Source: Janibacter cremeus
GTDB taxonomy: Bacteria > Actinomycetota > Actinomycetes > Actinomycetales > Dermatophilaceae
DNA length: 64,000 nucleotides
NCBI RefSeq assembly: GCF_029395675.1
Contig: NZ_CP115184.1
Coordinates: 2,356,001 to 2,420,000 of the forward strand
Reading direction: 5' to 3'
The position numbers and the translations under genes are program-made. Positions 18,306 to 27,033 of this stretch are shown here, piece by piece (position 1 is the stretch's first letter; each line of letters starts with the position of its first letter). The notes below the pieces were generated by a model. That model had not been told where the DNA came from, made no database searches, and was given only the letters and a program-made list of their open reading frames with translations.

Positions 18306-19307
18306 TCACACCACCTGGACGAGCGCGCCGCCCGGGAGCGACCCGGCGGCGACCGTCTCACCGACGACCGGGGCACCCGGGACCTCGCCGACGACGAGCA
18401 GCCCACCGGACGTCTGGGCGTCCGCGAGCAGGATCAGCTCGTCCTCGCTGATGCCGTCGGCGCGGAGGTACGGACGCACCCAGTCGAGGTTGCGCTTCGA
18501 GCCCCCGGGCACGTGGCCGGCCGCGAGCGCCTCGCGGGCTCCGGCGACGTAGGGCACGGCAGCCGCGTCGATCCGGGCGGCGACGCCGGAGGCCCGCGCC
18601 ATCTTGTAGAGGTGCCCGAGCAGGCCGAAGCCGGTGACGTCCGTCGCCGCGCGCACCCGGGCGGCGAGCGCGGCGCGGGCGGCGTCTCGGTTGAGGGCGG
18701 CCATGGAGGCGATGGCCTCCTCGCTGCGCTCCCCCGTCGCCTTGTGCCGGTTGTTGAGCACGCCGACCCCCAGGGGCTTGGTCAGGCTGATCGGCAGCCC
18801 CGCCTCGGCGGCGTCGTTGCGCATCATCCGGTCGGGGTCGGCAGTGCCGGTGACCGCCATGCCGTAGATCGGCTCGGGGGCGTCGATGCTGTGCCCGCCG
18901 AGGACCGGGCAGCCCGCCTCGGTGGCCACGTCGAGCCCGCCGCGCAGCACCTCGCGCAGGTGGTCGGTCGAGATCAGCTCGCGCGGCCAGGCGACGAGGT
19001 TGATCGCCATGACCGGCTCACCACCCATCGCGTAGATGTCGGAGATCGCGTTGGCTGCGGCGATGCGGCCCCAGTCGTAGGCGTCGTCGACGACGGGCGT
19101 GAAGAAGTCCGACGTCGACAGCACGGCGAGGCCGCCCTGGACGCGCACGGCGCCCGCGTCGTCACCGTCGTCGAGCCCGACGACGACGTCCGCACCGGGC
19201 GGGCTCGCGCCGTGCAGCCCGGCGACGATCTCCTCGAGCTCACCGGCGGGGATCTTGCAGGCGCAGCCACCGCCGCGCGCGTACTGGGTCAGGCGTACGG
19301 GCTCCAT
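18306..19307 (-). CDS. selD: selenide, water dikinase (selenophosphate synthase)
   Basis: This cytosolic enzyme makes selenophosphate from selenide and ATP, the selenium donor for Sec-tRNA. The 333-residue protein has the N-terminal active-site stretch GGGCACKIP, with Cys15 and Lys18 in place of the E. coli Cys17/Lys20 pair. The enzyme itself is thus a Cys form, not a Sec form. DVVVGLDDGDDAGAV and the metal-binding Asp-rich segments are typical, as is GGHSIDAPEPIYGMAVTG. It is divergent from the HhH-GPD gene (53 bases) and part of a selenium locus with tRNA-Sec, selA and selB downstream on the plus strand. Confidence 0.96.
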   Translation of the reverse strand: MEPVRLTQYARGGGCACKIPAGELEEIVAGLHGASPPGADVVVGLDDGDDAGAVRVQGGLAVLSTSDFFTPVVDDAYDWGRIAAANAISDIYAMGGEPVMAINLVAWPRELISTDHLREVLRGGLDVATEAGCPVLGGHSIDAPEPIYGMAVTGTADPDRMMRNDAAEAGLPISLTKPLGVGVLNNRHKATGERSEEAIASMAALNRDAARAALAARVRAATDVTGFGLLGHLYKMARASGVAARIDAAAVPYVAGAREALAAGHVPGGSKRNLDWVRPYLRADGISEDELILLADAQTSGGLLVVGEVPGAPVVGETVAAGSLPGGALVQVV

Positions 19308-19360
19308 ATCGAGAGGCTAGGCCACGGCATGAGCCGCCGGTACCCGGGTACGAGGACCGC

Positions 19361-19969
19361 ATGAGCGACAAGGACACCGTCGAACGCCTCCTGCGCGATC
19401 ACGGAACCACCTACTCGGAGGAGGCGGGGATCCGTCTGCGGGACACGCCGGCCCCGCTGTTCCAGCTGCTCTGCCTGACCCAGCTCTTCTCGGCGCCCAT
19501 CGGTGCCTCCGTCGCCGTGGCCACGATGCGCGAGCTGCTCGGGGCCGGGTGGACCACCCCGGAGCACCTGCTCGACTCGACGTGGCAGGAGCGGGCGGAC
19601 GCGCTCGGTCGCGGGGGCTACCGCAGGTACGACGAGAGCACGGCGACGTACCTGGCGGAGATGGCCCAGCTGCTGCAGGAGCGGTGGCGGGGGGACCTGC
19701 GCCGGCTGCACGAGGCGGCCAATGACGAAGGGAGCCTGCGTTCCCTGCTCGAGGAGTTTCCCCGCGTCGGCCCGACGGGGTCGGGGATCTTCTGCCGTGA
19801 GGTCCAGGCCGTCTGGCCCGACCTGCGGCCGCAGGTCGACGACCGGGTGCGCCAGGGCGCCGGAGCGCTCGGTCTGCCCACCGACCCGGAGAAGCTCGCC
19901 GCGCTCGTCGACGGCGACGACCTCGCCCGGTTGACCGCCGCCCTGGTCCGCGTCGACCTCGACGACTGA
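19361..19969 (+). CDS. HhH-GPD superfamily protein (endonuclease III-like)
   Basis: The 202-residue helical protein resembles endonuclease III-type base-excision proteins: LFQLLCLTQLFSAPIGASVA at the start of the glycosylase fold and a helix-hairpin-helix-like VGPTGSGIFCREVQAVWP near 140-157. The catalytic Lys of true endonuclease III and the four-Cys iron-sulfur loop are not seen, so DNA glycosylase activity is uncertain. It lies between selD and the tRNA-Sec gene; the location probably has no functional meaning. Confidence 0.7.
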   Translation: MSDKDTVERLLRDHGTTYSEEAGIRLRDTPAPLFQLLCLTQLFSAPIGASVAVATMRELLGAGWTTPEHLLDSTWQERADALGRGGYRRYDESTATYLAEMAQLLQERWRGDLRRLHEAANDEGSLRSLLEEFPRVGPTGSGIFCREVQAVWPDLRPQVDDRVRQGAGALGLPTDPEKLAALVDGDDLARLTAALVRVDLDD

Positions 19970-20068
19970 CCCCGACCCCGCGCCGGAGCAGCGGCCCCCG
20001 GCGACGGGCGCGAAACGGTGCGGTACCCGAGGGCCCGCCCCCACCTGCGAGGTCCTATGGTGGGCCGT

Positions 20069-20164
20069 GGAGGCGTCTGGGTTCCTGGTGGTCCCCCCGG
20101 TCTTCAACACCGGTGAGGCCGAGCATCTCGGTCTGGCGGGTTCGATTCCCGTCCGTCTCCGCCA
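20069..20164 (+). tRNA. selC: tRNA-Sec (anticodon TCA)
   Basis: The 96-base tRNA has acceptor GGAGGCG/CGTCTCC, anticodon stem CCGGT/ACCGG with 7-base loop CTTCAAC (TCA at 20104-20106), a long variable arm (GAGGCCGAGCATCTCGGTC), T-arm GCGGGTTCGATTCCCGT, discriminator G and an encoded CCA at 20162-20164. The TCA anticodon reads UGA, and the long extra arm and length are specific for selenocysteine tRNA. selA begins 107 bases downstream. Confidence 0.95.
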
Positions 20165-20170
20165 CGCATT

Positions 20171-20220
20171 GCCCGTGTCACGACGTGTGCGCCCGTGCGA
20201 CGCCGCGACGTGACACGGGC
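20171..20220 (+). terminator. hairpin after tRNA-Sec
   Basis: GCCCGTGTCACG (20171-20182) and CGTGACACGGGC (20209-20220) are perfect 12-base complements with a 26-base loop that can pair further. It begins seven bases after the CCA end. There is no T run, as is common in high-GC actinobacteria. It could end selC transcription or act in processing. Confidence 0.6.
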
Positions 20221-20270
20221 GCGCAGTGCAGGACACAGGCCCGACCAGTCCCGGACGAAGGGAGCGCGAG

Positions 20271-21629
20271 GTGACCACGATCGACCCTCGTCGGGCGATA
20301 CCCCGCACGGACGCGCTCCTGGCAGAACCCCCCTTCGTCGCAGCCGCCGCGCGACTGGGCCGCTCGACGGTGCGCACCGTCGTCAACCGCGCCCAGGACC
20401 GCGCCCGCCGCGGGGAGATCGCCCCGGGGGACGTGGCGACCACCGCCCTGGCCGGCCTCCCGACTCGGGCCTCCTCGCTCACGCCCGTCCTCAACGCGAC
20501 CGGCGTGGTCATCCACACCAACATCGGTCGAGCGCCCCTCTCCCCCGGCGCCGTCGAGGCCGTCGTCGACGCCGCCGGCTACGTGGACGTCGAGATGGAC
20601 CTGGCCTCCGGTGCCCGCAGCCGACGCGGCGCCGGTGCGCTCGCCGCGCTGCGCGAGGCCGTCCCCGACGCCGGCGGTGCGCTCGTGGTCAACAACGGCG
20701 CCGCCGCGCTCGTCCTCGCGACGACCGCCCTCGCCGCCGGCAAGGACGTCATCGTCTCCCGCGGGGAGATGATCGAGATCGGCGACGGCTTCCGCCTGCC
20801 CGACCTCATCGCCTCGACCGGCGCCCGGCTGCGTGAAGTGGGCACGACCAACCGCACCCACCTGCGCGACTACCTCGACGCGATCGGCCCGGGGACCGGA
20901 TGCATCCTCAAGGCGCACCCGAGCAACTTCCGGGTCGACGGCTTCACCACGGCCGTCGGGTACGAGGAGCTGCGCGGTGCGGTGCGCCCCGACGGCTCGC
21001 CCGTCCCGCTCGTCGCCGACATCGGTTCCGGCCTGCTCGCCCCCGACCCGCTCCTGCCCGACGAGCCGGACGCGACCACCGCCCTGCGACAGGGCGCGAC
21101 GCTCGTCACGGCGAGCGGCGACAAGCTGCTCGGCGGGCCCCAGGCGGGCCTCGTCCTCGGTGACGCCGACGTCGTCGAGATCCTGCGTCGACACCCGCTC
21201 GCCCGGGCGCTGCGCATCGACAAGCTGACCATCGCCGCGCTCGAGGCGACCGTGCGCGGGCCGGCGACACCTGTGACGGCGGCGCTGCACGCGAGCGCCG
21301 ACGAGCTGCGCCCCCGGGTCGAGCGCCTGGCCACCGGGCTCGGCCGCGGCGTCGTGGCCGTCGAGGGGCGGGTCGGTGGCGGCGGCGCCCCCGGGGTGCC
21401 GCTGCCCGGCTGGGCGGTCGAGATCCCCGTCGCCGCGGTCGAGCGACTGCGCACCCCGCCTCCCGGTGTCCCTGCCGTGCTCGCCCGGGTCGACGAGGGC
21501 CGCGGCCTGATCGACCTGCGCTGCGTCCCCGCCGACCGCGACGGTGACGTGGAGGCGGCGGTGCGCACCGCCCTTCGTGATGGGTCGGACGCGCGGCCCG
21601 GGGCCGGCGAGCCGCCCCCTTCGTCATGA
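20271..21629 (+). CDS. selA: L-seryl-tRNA(Sec) selenium transferase
   Basis: This PLP enzyme converts Ser-tRNA(Sec) to Sec-tRNA(Sec) with selenophosphate. It has 452 residues; the usual length is about 460. It shows LNATGVVIHTNIGRAPLS near 75-92, the VNNGAAALVL segment and the PLP lysine in ASGDKLLGGPQAG (Lys285). The GTG at 20271 follows GGGAG by seven bases; the longer upstream frame has no family similarity. Its stop overlaps the selB start (ATGA). Confidence 0.96.
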   Translation: MTTIDPRRAIPRTDALLAEPPFVAAAARLGRSTVRTVVNRAQDRARRGEIAPGDVATTALAGLPTRASSLTPVLNATGVVIHTNIGRAPLSPGAVEAVVDAAGYVDVEMDLASGARSRRGAGALAALREAVPDAGGALVVNNGAAALVLATTALAAGKDVIVSRGEMIEIGDGFRLPDLIASTGARLREVGTTNRTHLRDYLDAIGPGTGCILKAHPSNFRVDGFTTAVGYEELRGAVRPDGSPVPLVADIGSGLLAPDPLLPDEPDATTALRQGATLVTASGDKLLGGPQAGLVLGDADVVEILRRHPLARALRIDKLTIAALEATVRGPATPVTAALHASADELRPRVERLATGLGRGVVAVEGRVGGGGAPGVPLPGWAVEIPVAAVERLRTPPPGVPAVLARVDEGRGLIDLRCVPADRDGDVEAAVRTALRDGSDARPGAGEPPPSS

Positions 21630-23437
21630 GGCGGGTGCTGGCGACGGCCGGGCACGTCGACCACGGCAAGTCCACCCTCGTGCGGGCACTGACCGGACGC
21701 GACCCGGACCGGCTGGCGCAGGAGCGCAGACGCGGCCTGACCATCGAGCTCGGCTACGCGTGGACGACGCTGCCGAGCGGGGCCGAGGTGGCCTTCGTCG
21801 ACGTGCCGGGGCACCAGCGGTTCGTCGGCACGATGCTCTCGGGTCTCGGGCCCGCGCCGACGGTGGTCTTCGTCGTCGCCGCGGACCAGGGGTGGCAGGC
21901 GCAGAGCAGTGAGCACCTCGCGGCGGTCCGGGCGCTGGGGATCACCGACGGGCTGCTCGTGCTCACCCGGTGCGACCTCGCCGACGCCGACCAGCGGGCA
22001 GAGGTGCGCTCCCAGGCGACCGGGCGGCTCGCGGCGGCCGGCCTGGACGTGCCGGTCTGCGAGGTCTCCGCCGTGACCGGCGACGGACTGGACTCGGTGC
22101 GTGACGGGTTGGACGCGCTCGTCGACCGCATGCCGAGGCCCGATCCCGACGCGCCGGTGCGGTTGTGGGGCGACCGGTCCTTCTCGATCTCCGGGGCGGG
22201 CACGGTCGTCACCGGCACCCTCGGCGCGGGCACGCTGCGCAGCGGTGACCGGCTGACCCTCCTCGACCACGGCACCACCCGCGGGGTGACCGTGCGCGGG
22301 CTGCACAGCCAGGACGCCGCCCGCGAGCAGGTCGGGCCGGTCTCCCGGGCCGCGGTCAACCTCCGCGGGGTGGAGGCGGACACCGTGGGCCGCTCGCTCG
22401 TCCTGCTCACCCCGGATGCCTTCGAGCTGGCCGACGTCGTCGACGTCGCCCTGGCTCCCGTCGACGAGGACGAAGGGGGTCCCCCCGGCGGACCGGACCG
22501 CTCACCCCCGCAGGTGGCGACGCTGCACGTGGGGTCCGCGGACGTCAGCGTGCACGTGCGTCCGCTCGGTGCCGGGTTCGCTCGGTTGACCTCGGGGGTG
22601 GTCCTGCCGTGGCGGGTGGCCGACCGGGCGATCCTGCGGGACCCGGGCAGCCGCCGGCTGTGGTCCGTGCGGGTCGTCGACGTCGACCCCCTCCCGTTGG
22701 CTCGCCGGGGCGCGGCCAGCCGGCGCGCCGAGGCGTTGTCCACCGGGGACCCGGCGGCCGTGCGGCTGCGCTCACGGGGCGCCGACCGGGTGGACGTGCT
22801 GGGCCGGCTGGGTCTGACCGCCCCCTCCGGCGCCGTCCGGATGGGCGACTGGCTCGTGGACGGGGCCACCCTGGCCGACTGGCAGGCGCGCCTCGTGACG
22901 GCCGTCCGGGAGCACCACCGACGCGAGCCGTTGAGCGCCGGGATGCCGGTGGCCGAGGCGGCCCGCCACCTCGGGCTGGCGGCGCACCTGCCGACCGCGC
23001 TCGGTCACGAGGCCGTGCGGACGCTCATCGGTCCGGCCGGCCTGGCCCTCACCGACGGGAACGTCCACGACCCGGCGGCGGGGGGACTCGGCGCCGCGGA
23101 GGCGGGCGTCGCGGCCGTCGAGGAGAGGCTGCGGGCGACCCCCTTCGTCGCTCCGGAGCGCGGTGAGCTGGCCGACCTCGGGCTCGGTGCCACCGAGCTC
23201 GCCGCCGCGGCCCGGCTCGGCCGGCTGCTGCGCCTGCCCGACGACGTCGTCCTGCTGCCCGACGCACCGGCTCGGGCCATGCGGGTGCTCGCCGGGCTGG
23301 AGCAGCCCTTCACCCTCAGCGCAGCGCGGCAGGCCCTCGGCACGACCCGACGGACCGCGGTGCCGCTGCTGGAGCATCTCGACGCTCGCGGCTGGACCCG
23401 ACGGGTCGACGGGAGTCTGCGCGAGGTCGTGCGCTAG
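21626..23437 (+). CDS. selB: selenocysteine-specific translation elongation factor
   Basis: This GTPase of 603 residues brings Sec-tRNA to UGA codons by binding the SECIS hairpin. The P-loop is GHVDHGKST at 9-17, the G3 motif DVPGHQ at 59-64 and the G4-like TRCD at 114-117. EF-Tu-like beta-barrel domains follow, and the C-terminal third has the winged-helix RNA-binding repeats seen in SelB (for example FVAPERGELADLGLGATELAAAARLGRLLRLPDDVVLLP). Overlapping selA by four bases indicates one operon. Its mRNA target in this window is the UGA in fdhA. Confidence 0.96.
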   Translation: MRRVLATAGHVDHGKSTLVRALTGRDPDRLAQERRRGLTIELGYAWTTLPSGAEVAFVDVPGHQRFVGTMLSGLGPAPTVVFVVAADQGWQAQSSEHLAAVRALGITDGLLVLTRCDLADADQRAEVRSQATGRLAAAGLDVPVCEVSAVTGDGLDSVRDGLDALVDRMPRPDPDAPVRLWGDRSFSISGAGTVVTGTLGAGTLRSGDRLTLLDHGTTRGVTVRGLHSQDAAREQVGPVSRAAVNLRGVEADTVGRSLVLLTPDAFELADVVDVALAPVDEDEGGPPGGPDRSPPQVATLHVGSADVSVHVRPLGAGFARLTSGVVLPWRVADRAILRDPGSRRLWSVRVVDVDPLPLARRGAASRRAEALSTGDPAAVRLRSRGADRVDVLGRLGLTAPSGAVRMGDWLVDGATLADWQARLVTAVREHHRREPLSAGMPVAEAARHLGLAAHLPTALGHEAVRTLIGPAGLALTDGNVHDPAAGGLGAAEAGVAAVEERLRATPFVAPERGELADLGLGATELAAAARLGRLLRLPDDVVLLPDAPARAMRVLAGLEQPFTLSAARQALGTTRRTAVPLLEHLDARGWTRRVDGSLREVVR

Positions 23438-23505
23438 TCACTGGCCGGACAGCACGTCGCCCGGCCTGCAACACCCCCTGCGGGCTGCAGACCGGACGAC
23501 GTGCG

Positions 23506-23531
23506 CTGACTCCGCTGCCGGTCGGAGTCAG
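23506..23531. terminator. hairpin between selB and the OsmC gene
   Basis: CTGACTCCG and CGGAGTCAG (9-base perfect arms, loop CTGCCGGT) lie between the convergent selB and osmC-like genes. A second, longer imperfect pairing (CAGCACGTCG near 23449 with CGACGTGCGCTG near 23496) precedes it. It is a probable bidirectional terminator without a T run. Confidence 0.6.
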
Positions 23532-23556
23532 CAGTGGCGCTGGCTGACCGTGGTGA

Positions 23557-24042
23557 TCAGCCGGCGGCCAGCTCGAGCGTGGTCCGCACCGGGACGCCGT
23601 TGGTGAGGTTGTCCGCGACGGGGCAGTGCGTCGCCACGGCCTCCTCGAGACGGCGGTAGTCGGCGTCGCTCTCCGGGCCGGTGAGGGTGACCTCGAGGTC
23701 GATGCCCCGGAAGCCCGGCCGCACGCCCTCGGCGGTGCCGAAGAAGCCCCGCAGGTCGATGTCGCCGGCGAGCGCGACGTCCACGCCGTCCAGGCGCAGG
23801 CCCAGCTTCTCCGCCCACACCTGGTAGGTGATGACCGTGCAGGAGGCGAGGGCGCCGAGCAGGTGCTCGACCGGGTTGGCACCGAGGTCGGTGCCACCGA
23901 GGCCGGCCGGCTCGTCGATGGTGAAGGTGTGCTGACGCGCCGAGAGGGTGACCTCCGTGGCCGTGCCGCGCACGAGGGAGCCCGTGAGCGAGGTGGTCAG
24001 CAGGTTCGGGTCGTTGGTGGTCTCGTCGATCGTCTGGCTCAT
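23557..24042 (-). CDS. OsmC family protein
   Basis: The 161-residue protein of the OsmC/Ohr peroxiredoxin-like family reduces organic hydroperoxides with two cysteines. The redox pair is Cys68 (LLGALASCTVI) and Cys140 (ATHCPVADNLT). The N-terminal part GLGGTDLGANPVEHLLGALASC is the family hallmark. The separation and motif fit the OsmC-like YhfA group more than Ohr. The ATG at 24042 was chosen by family length. About 180 bases upstream are relatively AT-rich and probably hold its promoter. Confidence 0.88.
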   Translation of the reverse strand: MSQTIDETTNDPNLLTTSLTGSLVRGTATEVTLSARQHTFTIDEPAGLGGTDLGANPVEHLLGALASCTVITYQVWAEKLGLRLDGVDVALAGDIDLRGFFGTAEGVRPGFRGIDLEVTLTGPESDADYRRLEEAVATHCPVADNLTNGVPVRTTLELAAG

Positions 24043-24224
24043 GGCATGACTCTTTCGTCCAGGGCTCAGGTGAACCCGCGCTTGACACGGCCGGTCGACC
24101 GCGTCCAGGTCCTCACCCGGGGCACCCCACCGAGGGTGGAGGGTTGCCGCCCAGCAAGCCGGGGCTTCACGCTGGGACTCATGACCAAGACATAACGTCA
24201 CATACTGCGACCCATAATGTCCAG
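24043..24224 (-). promoter_or_regulatory. AT-richer upstream region of the OsmC gene
   Basis: The stretch 24188-24230 has TTATG/CATAA repeats: CATAAC at 24192-24197, CCATAATG near 24212 and GTTATG near 24224. They give an inverted CATAAC/GTTATG pair about 33 bases apart. It is the least GC-rich segment nearby and lies upstream of osmC on the minus strand. Exact -35 and -10 boxes cannot be assigned with confidence. Confidence 0.3.
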
Positions 24225-24935
24225 TTATGAGTCGGGGGGTCCGGCATCCGGACGCCGGGGGGTCAGGTCGACCGTGAAGAGCGGCAGGAAGAGCTGCGCG
24301 AGCGGTCCGATGGCCACGGCGTAGAGCACGGTGCCGACACCGACGACACCGCCGAGGAGCCACCCGACGGCGACCACGCTGACCTCGAGCCCGGTGCGCA
24401 CCAGTCGGATCGAGCGCCCGGTCACCCGCGCCAGTCCGGTCATCAGGCCGTCACGCGGGCCGGGACCGAACTGCGACCCGATGTACATGCCCGTCGCGAT
24501 GCCGTTGAGGACGACACCGCCGACCAGCAGCGCGATCCGCCACCCGAGGGCCTCCGGCGCCTGCAGGAGGGAGAGGACGAGGTCCGCCGACGGGCCGATG
24601 AGCAGGGCGTTGCCGATCGTGCCGACGCCCGGCTTCTGGCGCAGCGGGATCCACCCCAGGAGGACGAGCAGCGAGACACCGATGACGATCGTCCCGAAGG
24701 TCAGCGGGACGTGCTTGGCGACGCCGACGTGCAGGACGTCCCACGGGATCTGCCCGAGCGTGCCGCGGATGACCATCGCCATCGACGCGCCGTAGAAGAA
24801 GAGCCCGACGAGCAGCAGCGGCAACCGAATGCCGAGCCGGCCCGCACGCAGCTGGGCGAGGGGGCCGATGTCGGCGAGCTCGCGGTTGCGCACGCGCGGC
24901 GGCGCCTGCGGGGGCGGTGGGTCGGGGAGCGGCAT
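24225..24935 (-). CDS. YczE/YyaS/YitT-type integral membrane protein
   Basis: The 236-residue protein has about five to six membrane segments (LPLLLVGLFFYGASMAMVIRG, FGTIVIGVSLLVLLGWIPL, WRIALLVGGVVLNGIATGMYIG, GLEVSVVAVGWLLGGVVGVGTVLYAVAIG). The GIPWD-like motif IPWDVLHVG and the stretch GPGPRDGLMTGLARVTG are characteristic of the YczE family. Function is unknown; B. subtilis YczE affects lipopeptide production. The ATG at 24935 was chosen because the upstream frame overlaps the preceding gene and is Arg/Pro-rich. Confidence 0.82.
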   Translation of the reverse strand: MPLPDPPPPQAPPRVRNRELADIGPLAQLRAGRLGIRLPLLLVGLFFYGASMAMVIRGTLGQIPWDVLHVGVAKHVPLTFGTIVIGVSLLVLLGWIPLRQKPGVGTIGNALLIGPSADLVLSLLQAPEALGWRIALLVGGVVLNGIATGMYIGSQFGPGPRDGLMTGLARVTGRSIRLVRTGLEVSVVAVGWLLGGVVGVGTVLYAVAIGPLAQLFLPLFTVDLTPRRPDAGPPDS

Positions 24936-24969
24936 GGCCCCAGTCTCGCCCACGACCCGGGGTGGGCGC

Positions 24970-25965
24970 TCAGGACCCGTCGTCGGGCTCCGGGCGAAGG
25001 GGGGACGGGGCGCTGCTGAACCATCCCCGGCTGTGGACCGGGCAGCGGTCCTCCTCGTGGGCCCGGGCACCGGCCGGGCCGCCCACGAGCGCGCGGCTCG
25101 CCCAGCGGATGCGACGGCGCAGGAGGACCACGAGCAGCGCGAGCGAGAGGACCAGCGGCGGCCACAGCGGGCTCGGGCCGAAGTCGGGCGGGAGGTCGTA
25201 CCCGCCGTCCCCGAGACCGGCGGCGCGCTCGAAGTGGTTGCGCGACAGGGGGAAGATCAGGCTGTCGACGTAGTACGCGGTCGGCAGCGCCAGTGGGCCA
25301 CCGACGACCGTGGCGACGGCCCACTGGTCGACGTGCCGGGACTCGTGCCGCGCGATCGCCTCGACCAGATCCGGTCTGGCATTGGTGTCCGACCCGAACC
25401 GCACGTAGGACTCCTGGCCGGGCAGCGGGACGCCGGATACGTCCAGCTGGCCGATCCAGCTGACGAAGACGTCCCCGACGACGCTTCCGCCGCCGTGCGC
25501 GGTCGGGTCCGGGGGGAAGGCCACGAGCACCGCCGACCCCGAGCAGTGATCCATCCCCGCCGCCCGCGTGCCCAGGAGCATGACTCCGCTGACCGGTGCG
25601 TTGATCACGGCGCGTGTGCGTCCCCACAGTCCCGGCACCGAGTCCGGGGTCGGCGTCTCGGCCACCACCTCCTCGGCTCCGCTGGCGAACCGGGCACTGC
25701 ACTCGTCCTGGACCGCCAGCTGCGTGCGGGCCGCCGCGCCGACGAGCAGCAGCGCCCCGAAGCCCGCGACGACGACGGTGCCGACCCGCTGGCGACGGCG
25801 GCAGGCCGTGCATGCCGCCGCGCGCCTGCGGCGGCGACGGCGCACGGGGGGCAGTAGCCAGAGGAGGCCGAGGACCCCGAAGCACAGCAGGAGCGCCGCA
25901 CCCCGGACCGACCGGAGCACCCACGAGCGTGAGGAGGAGTCCGCGACGTGGCTCCCGCCCTCCAT
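24970..25965 (-). CDS. hypothetical membrane protein with HESRH motif
   Basis: The 331-residue protein has an N-terminal membrane segment (GAALLLCFGVLGLLWLL), a basic stretch with a CTAC pair, a second segment (VGTVVVAGFGALLLVGAAA), an extracytoplasmic domain of about 180 residues and a C-terminal segment (LVLSLALLVVLLRRR). The domain holds EAIARHESRHVDQWAV, which resembles a zinc-binding HExxH with a following Asp. Membrane-linked metallopeptidase activity is possible but unproven. It precedes the YczE-type gene by 34 bases on the same strand. The family is not recognised. Confidence 0.7.
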   Translation of the reverse strand: MEGGSHVADSSSRSWVLRSVRGAALLLCFGVLGLLWLLPPVRRRRRRRAAACTACRRRQRVGTVVVAGFGALLLVGAAARTQLAVQDECSARFASGAEEVVAETPTPDSVPGLWGRTRAVINAPVSGVMLLGTRAAGMDHCSGSAVLVAFPPDPTAHGGGSVVGDVFVSWIGQLDVSGVPLPGQESYVRFGSDTNARPDLVEAIARHESRHVDQWAVATVVGGPLALPTAYYVDSLIFPLSRNHFERAAGLGDGGYDLPPDFGPSPLWPPLVLSLALLVVLLRRRIRWASRALVGGPAGARAHEEDRCPVHSRGWFSSAPSPLRPEPDDGS

Positions 25966-26056
25966 GGCGTCTCCCCTTCATGAGGCCGCTCCCGACGGCG
26001 GCTGCTCATGAGATTACCCCGCTGGCCGGGGCCCAACCGGAGCGCAGGGACCATCG

Positions 26057-26947
26057 TCAGTCGCCGACGACCCTCTTGCCGCGGGCGACGACCTTCTTGT
26101 CCGGTGCGAAGACGACCGACGGGTCCTTGTCCGCGTAGTCGAACTGGTTGAGGAAGTAGCGCATCGCGTTGATCCGGCCACGCTTCTTGTCGTTGGACCT
26201 GATGACGATCCACGGGGCGTGCTTGGTGTCGGTCCGCTCGAACATCGCCTCCTTCGCCTCGGTGTAGGCCTCCCACTTGTCGAGGCTCTCCAGGTCCATC
26301 GGTGAGAGCTTCCACCGGCGGACCGGGTCGATCTGCCGGATGGCGAAGCGGGTGCGCTGCTCCTGCTGGGTCACCGAGAACCACAGCTTGGTCACGTGCA
26401 CGCCGGCCTCGGCGAGCATCCGCTCGACCTTGGGCGCCTGGTCCATGAACTCCTCGTACTGCTCGTCGGTGCAGAAGCCCATGACCCGCTCCACGCCGGC
26501 ACGGTTGTACCAGGAGCGGTCGAAGAGGACGATCTCACCGCGCGTGGGCAGGTGCCGGATGTAGCGCTGGAAGTACCACTGCCCCTCCTCGCGCTCGCTC
26601 GGCCTGGTCAGCGCCACGACCCGGGCCCCTCGGGGGTTGAGGTGCTCGGTGAAGCGCTTGATCGTCCCGCCCTTGCCGGCCGCGTCGCGTCCCTCGAAGA
26701 GGAGGACGAACCGGCGTCCGGTGTCCTGCGTCCAGTACTGGAACTTCAGCAGCTCGATCTGCAGCAGGTACTTCTCGACGTCGTAGTCGTTGCGCGTCAT
26801 CAGCTCGTCGTAGGGGTAGTTCTCCCGCCACGTCTCCACCGCCTTGCCGTCCGGGGCGATGAGCTGCGGGTCGTCGCCCTGGTCGTCGCGGACCGTGTAC
26901 CCCTCGGCCGTGAGCCGGTCGATGTACTCCCGGAGATTCTGCTGCAT
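26057..26947 (-). CDS. ppk2: polyphosphate kinase 2
   Basis: This PPK2-family enzyme phosphorylates nucleoside diphosphates from polyphosphate or the reverse. The 296-residue protein has the P-loop-like EGRDAAGKGG at 85-94, the lid region LTRPSEREEGQWYFQRYI at 113-130 and Walker B-like DRSWYNRAG at 143-151, then FCTDEQYEEF. Length and motifs fit single-domain class I PPK2, which usually works with GDP or ADP. The ATG at 26947 is divergent from the alaX gene. It acts in the cytosol in energy and phosphate storage. Confidence 0.94.
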   Translation of the reverse strand: MQQNLREYIDRLTAEGYTVRDDQGDDPQLIAPDGKAVETWRENYPYDELMTRNDYDVEKYLLQIELLKFQYWTQDTGRRFVLLFEGRDAAGKGGTIKRFTEHLNPRGARVVALTRPSEREEGQWYFQRYIRHLPTRGEIVLFDRSWYNRAGVERVMGFCTDEQYEEFMDQAPKVERMLAEAGVHVTKLWFSVTQQEQRTRFAIRQIDPVRRWKLSPMDLESLDKWEAYTEAKEAMFERTDTKHAPWIVIRSNDKKRGRINAMRYFLNQFDYADKDPSVVFAPDKKVVARGKRVVGD

Positions 26948-27033
26948 GGTTGACCAATACCACGTCTGGATGTCGCGCGGGTGTGCGCGCACGCGATCGG
27001 GTGGGGCCGTGGGCCCCCTGCTTCAATGACGTC

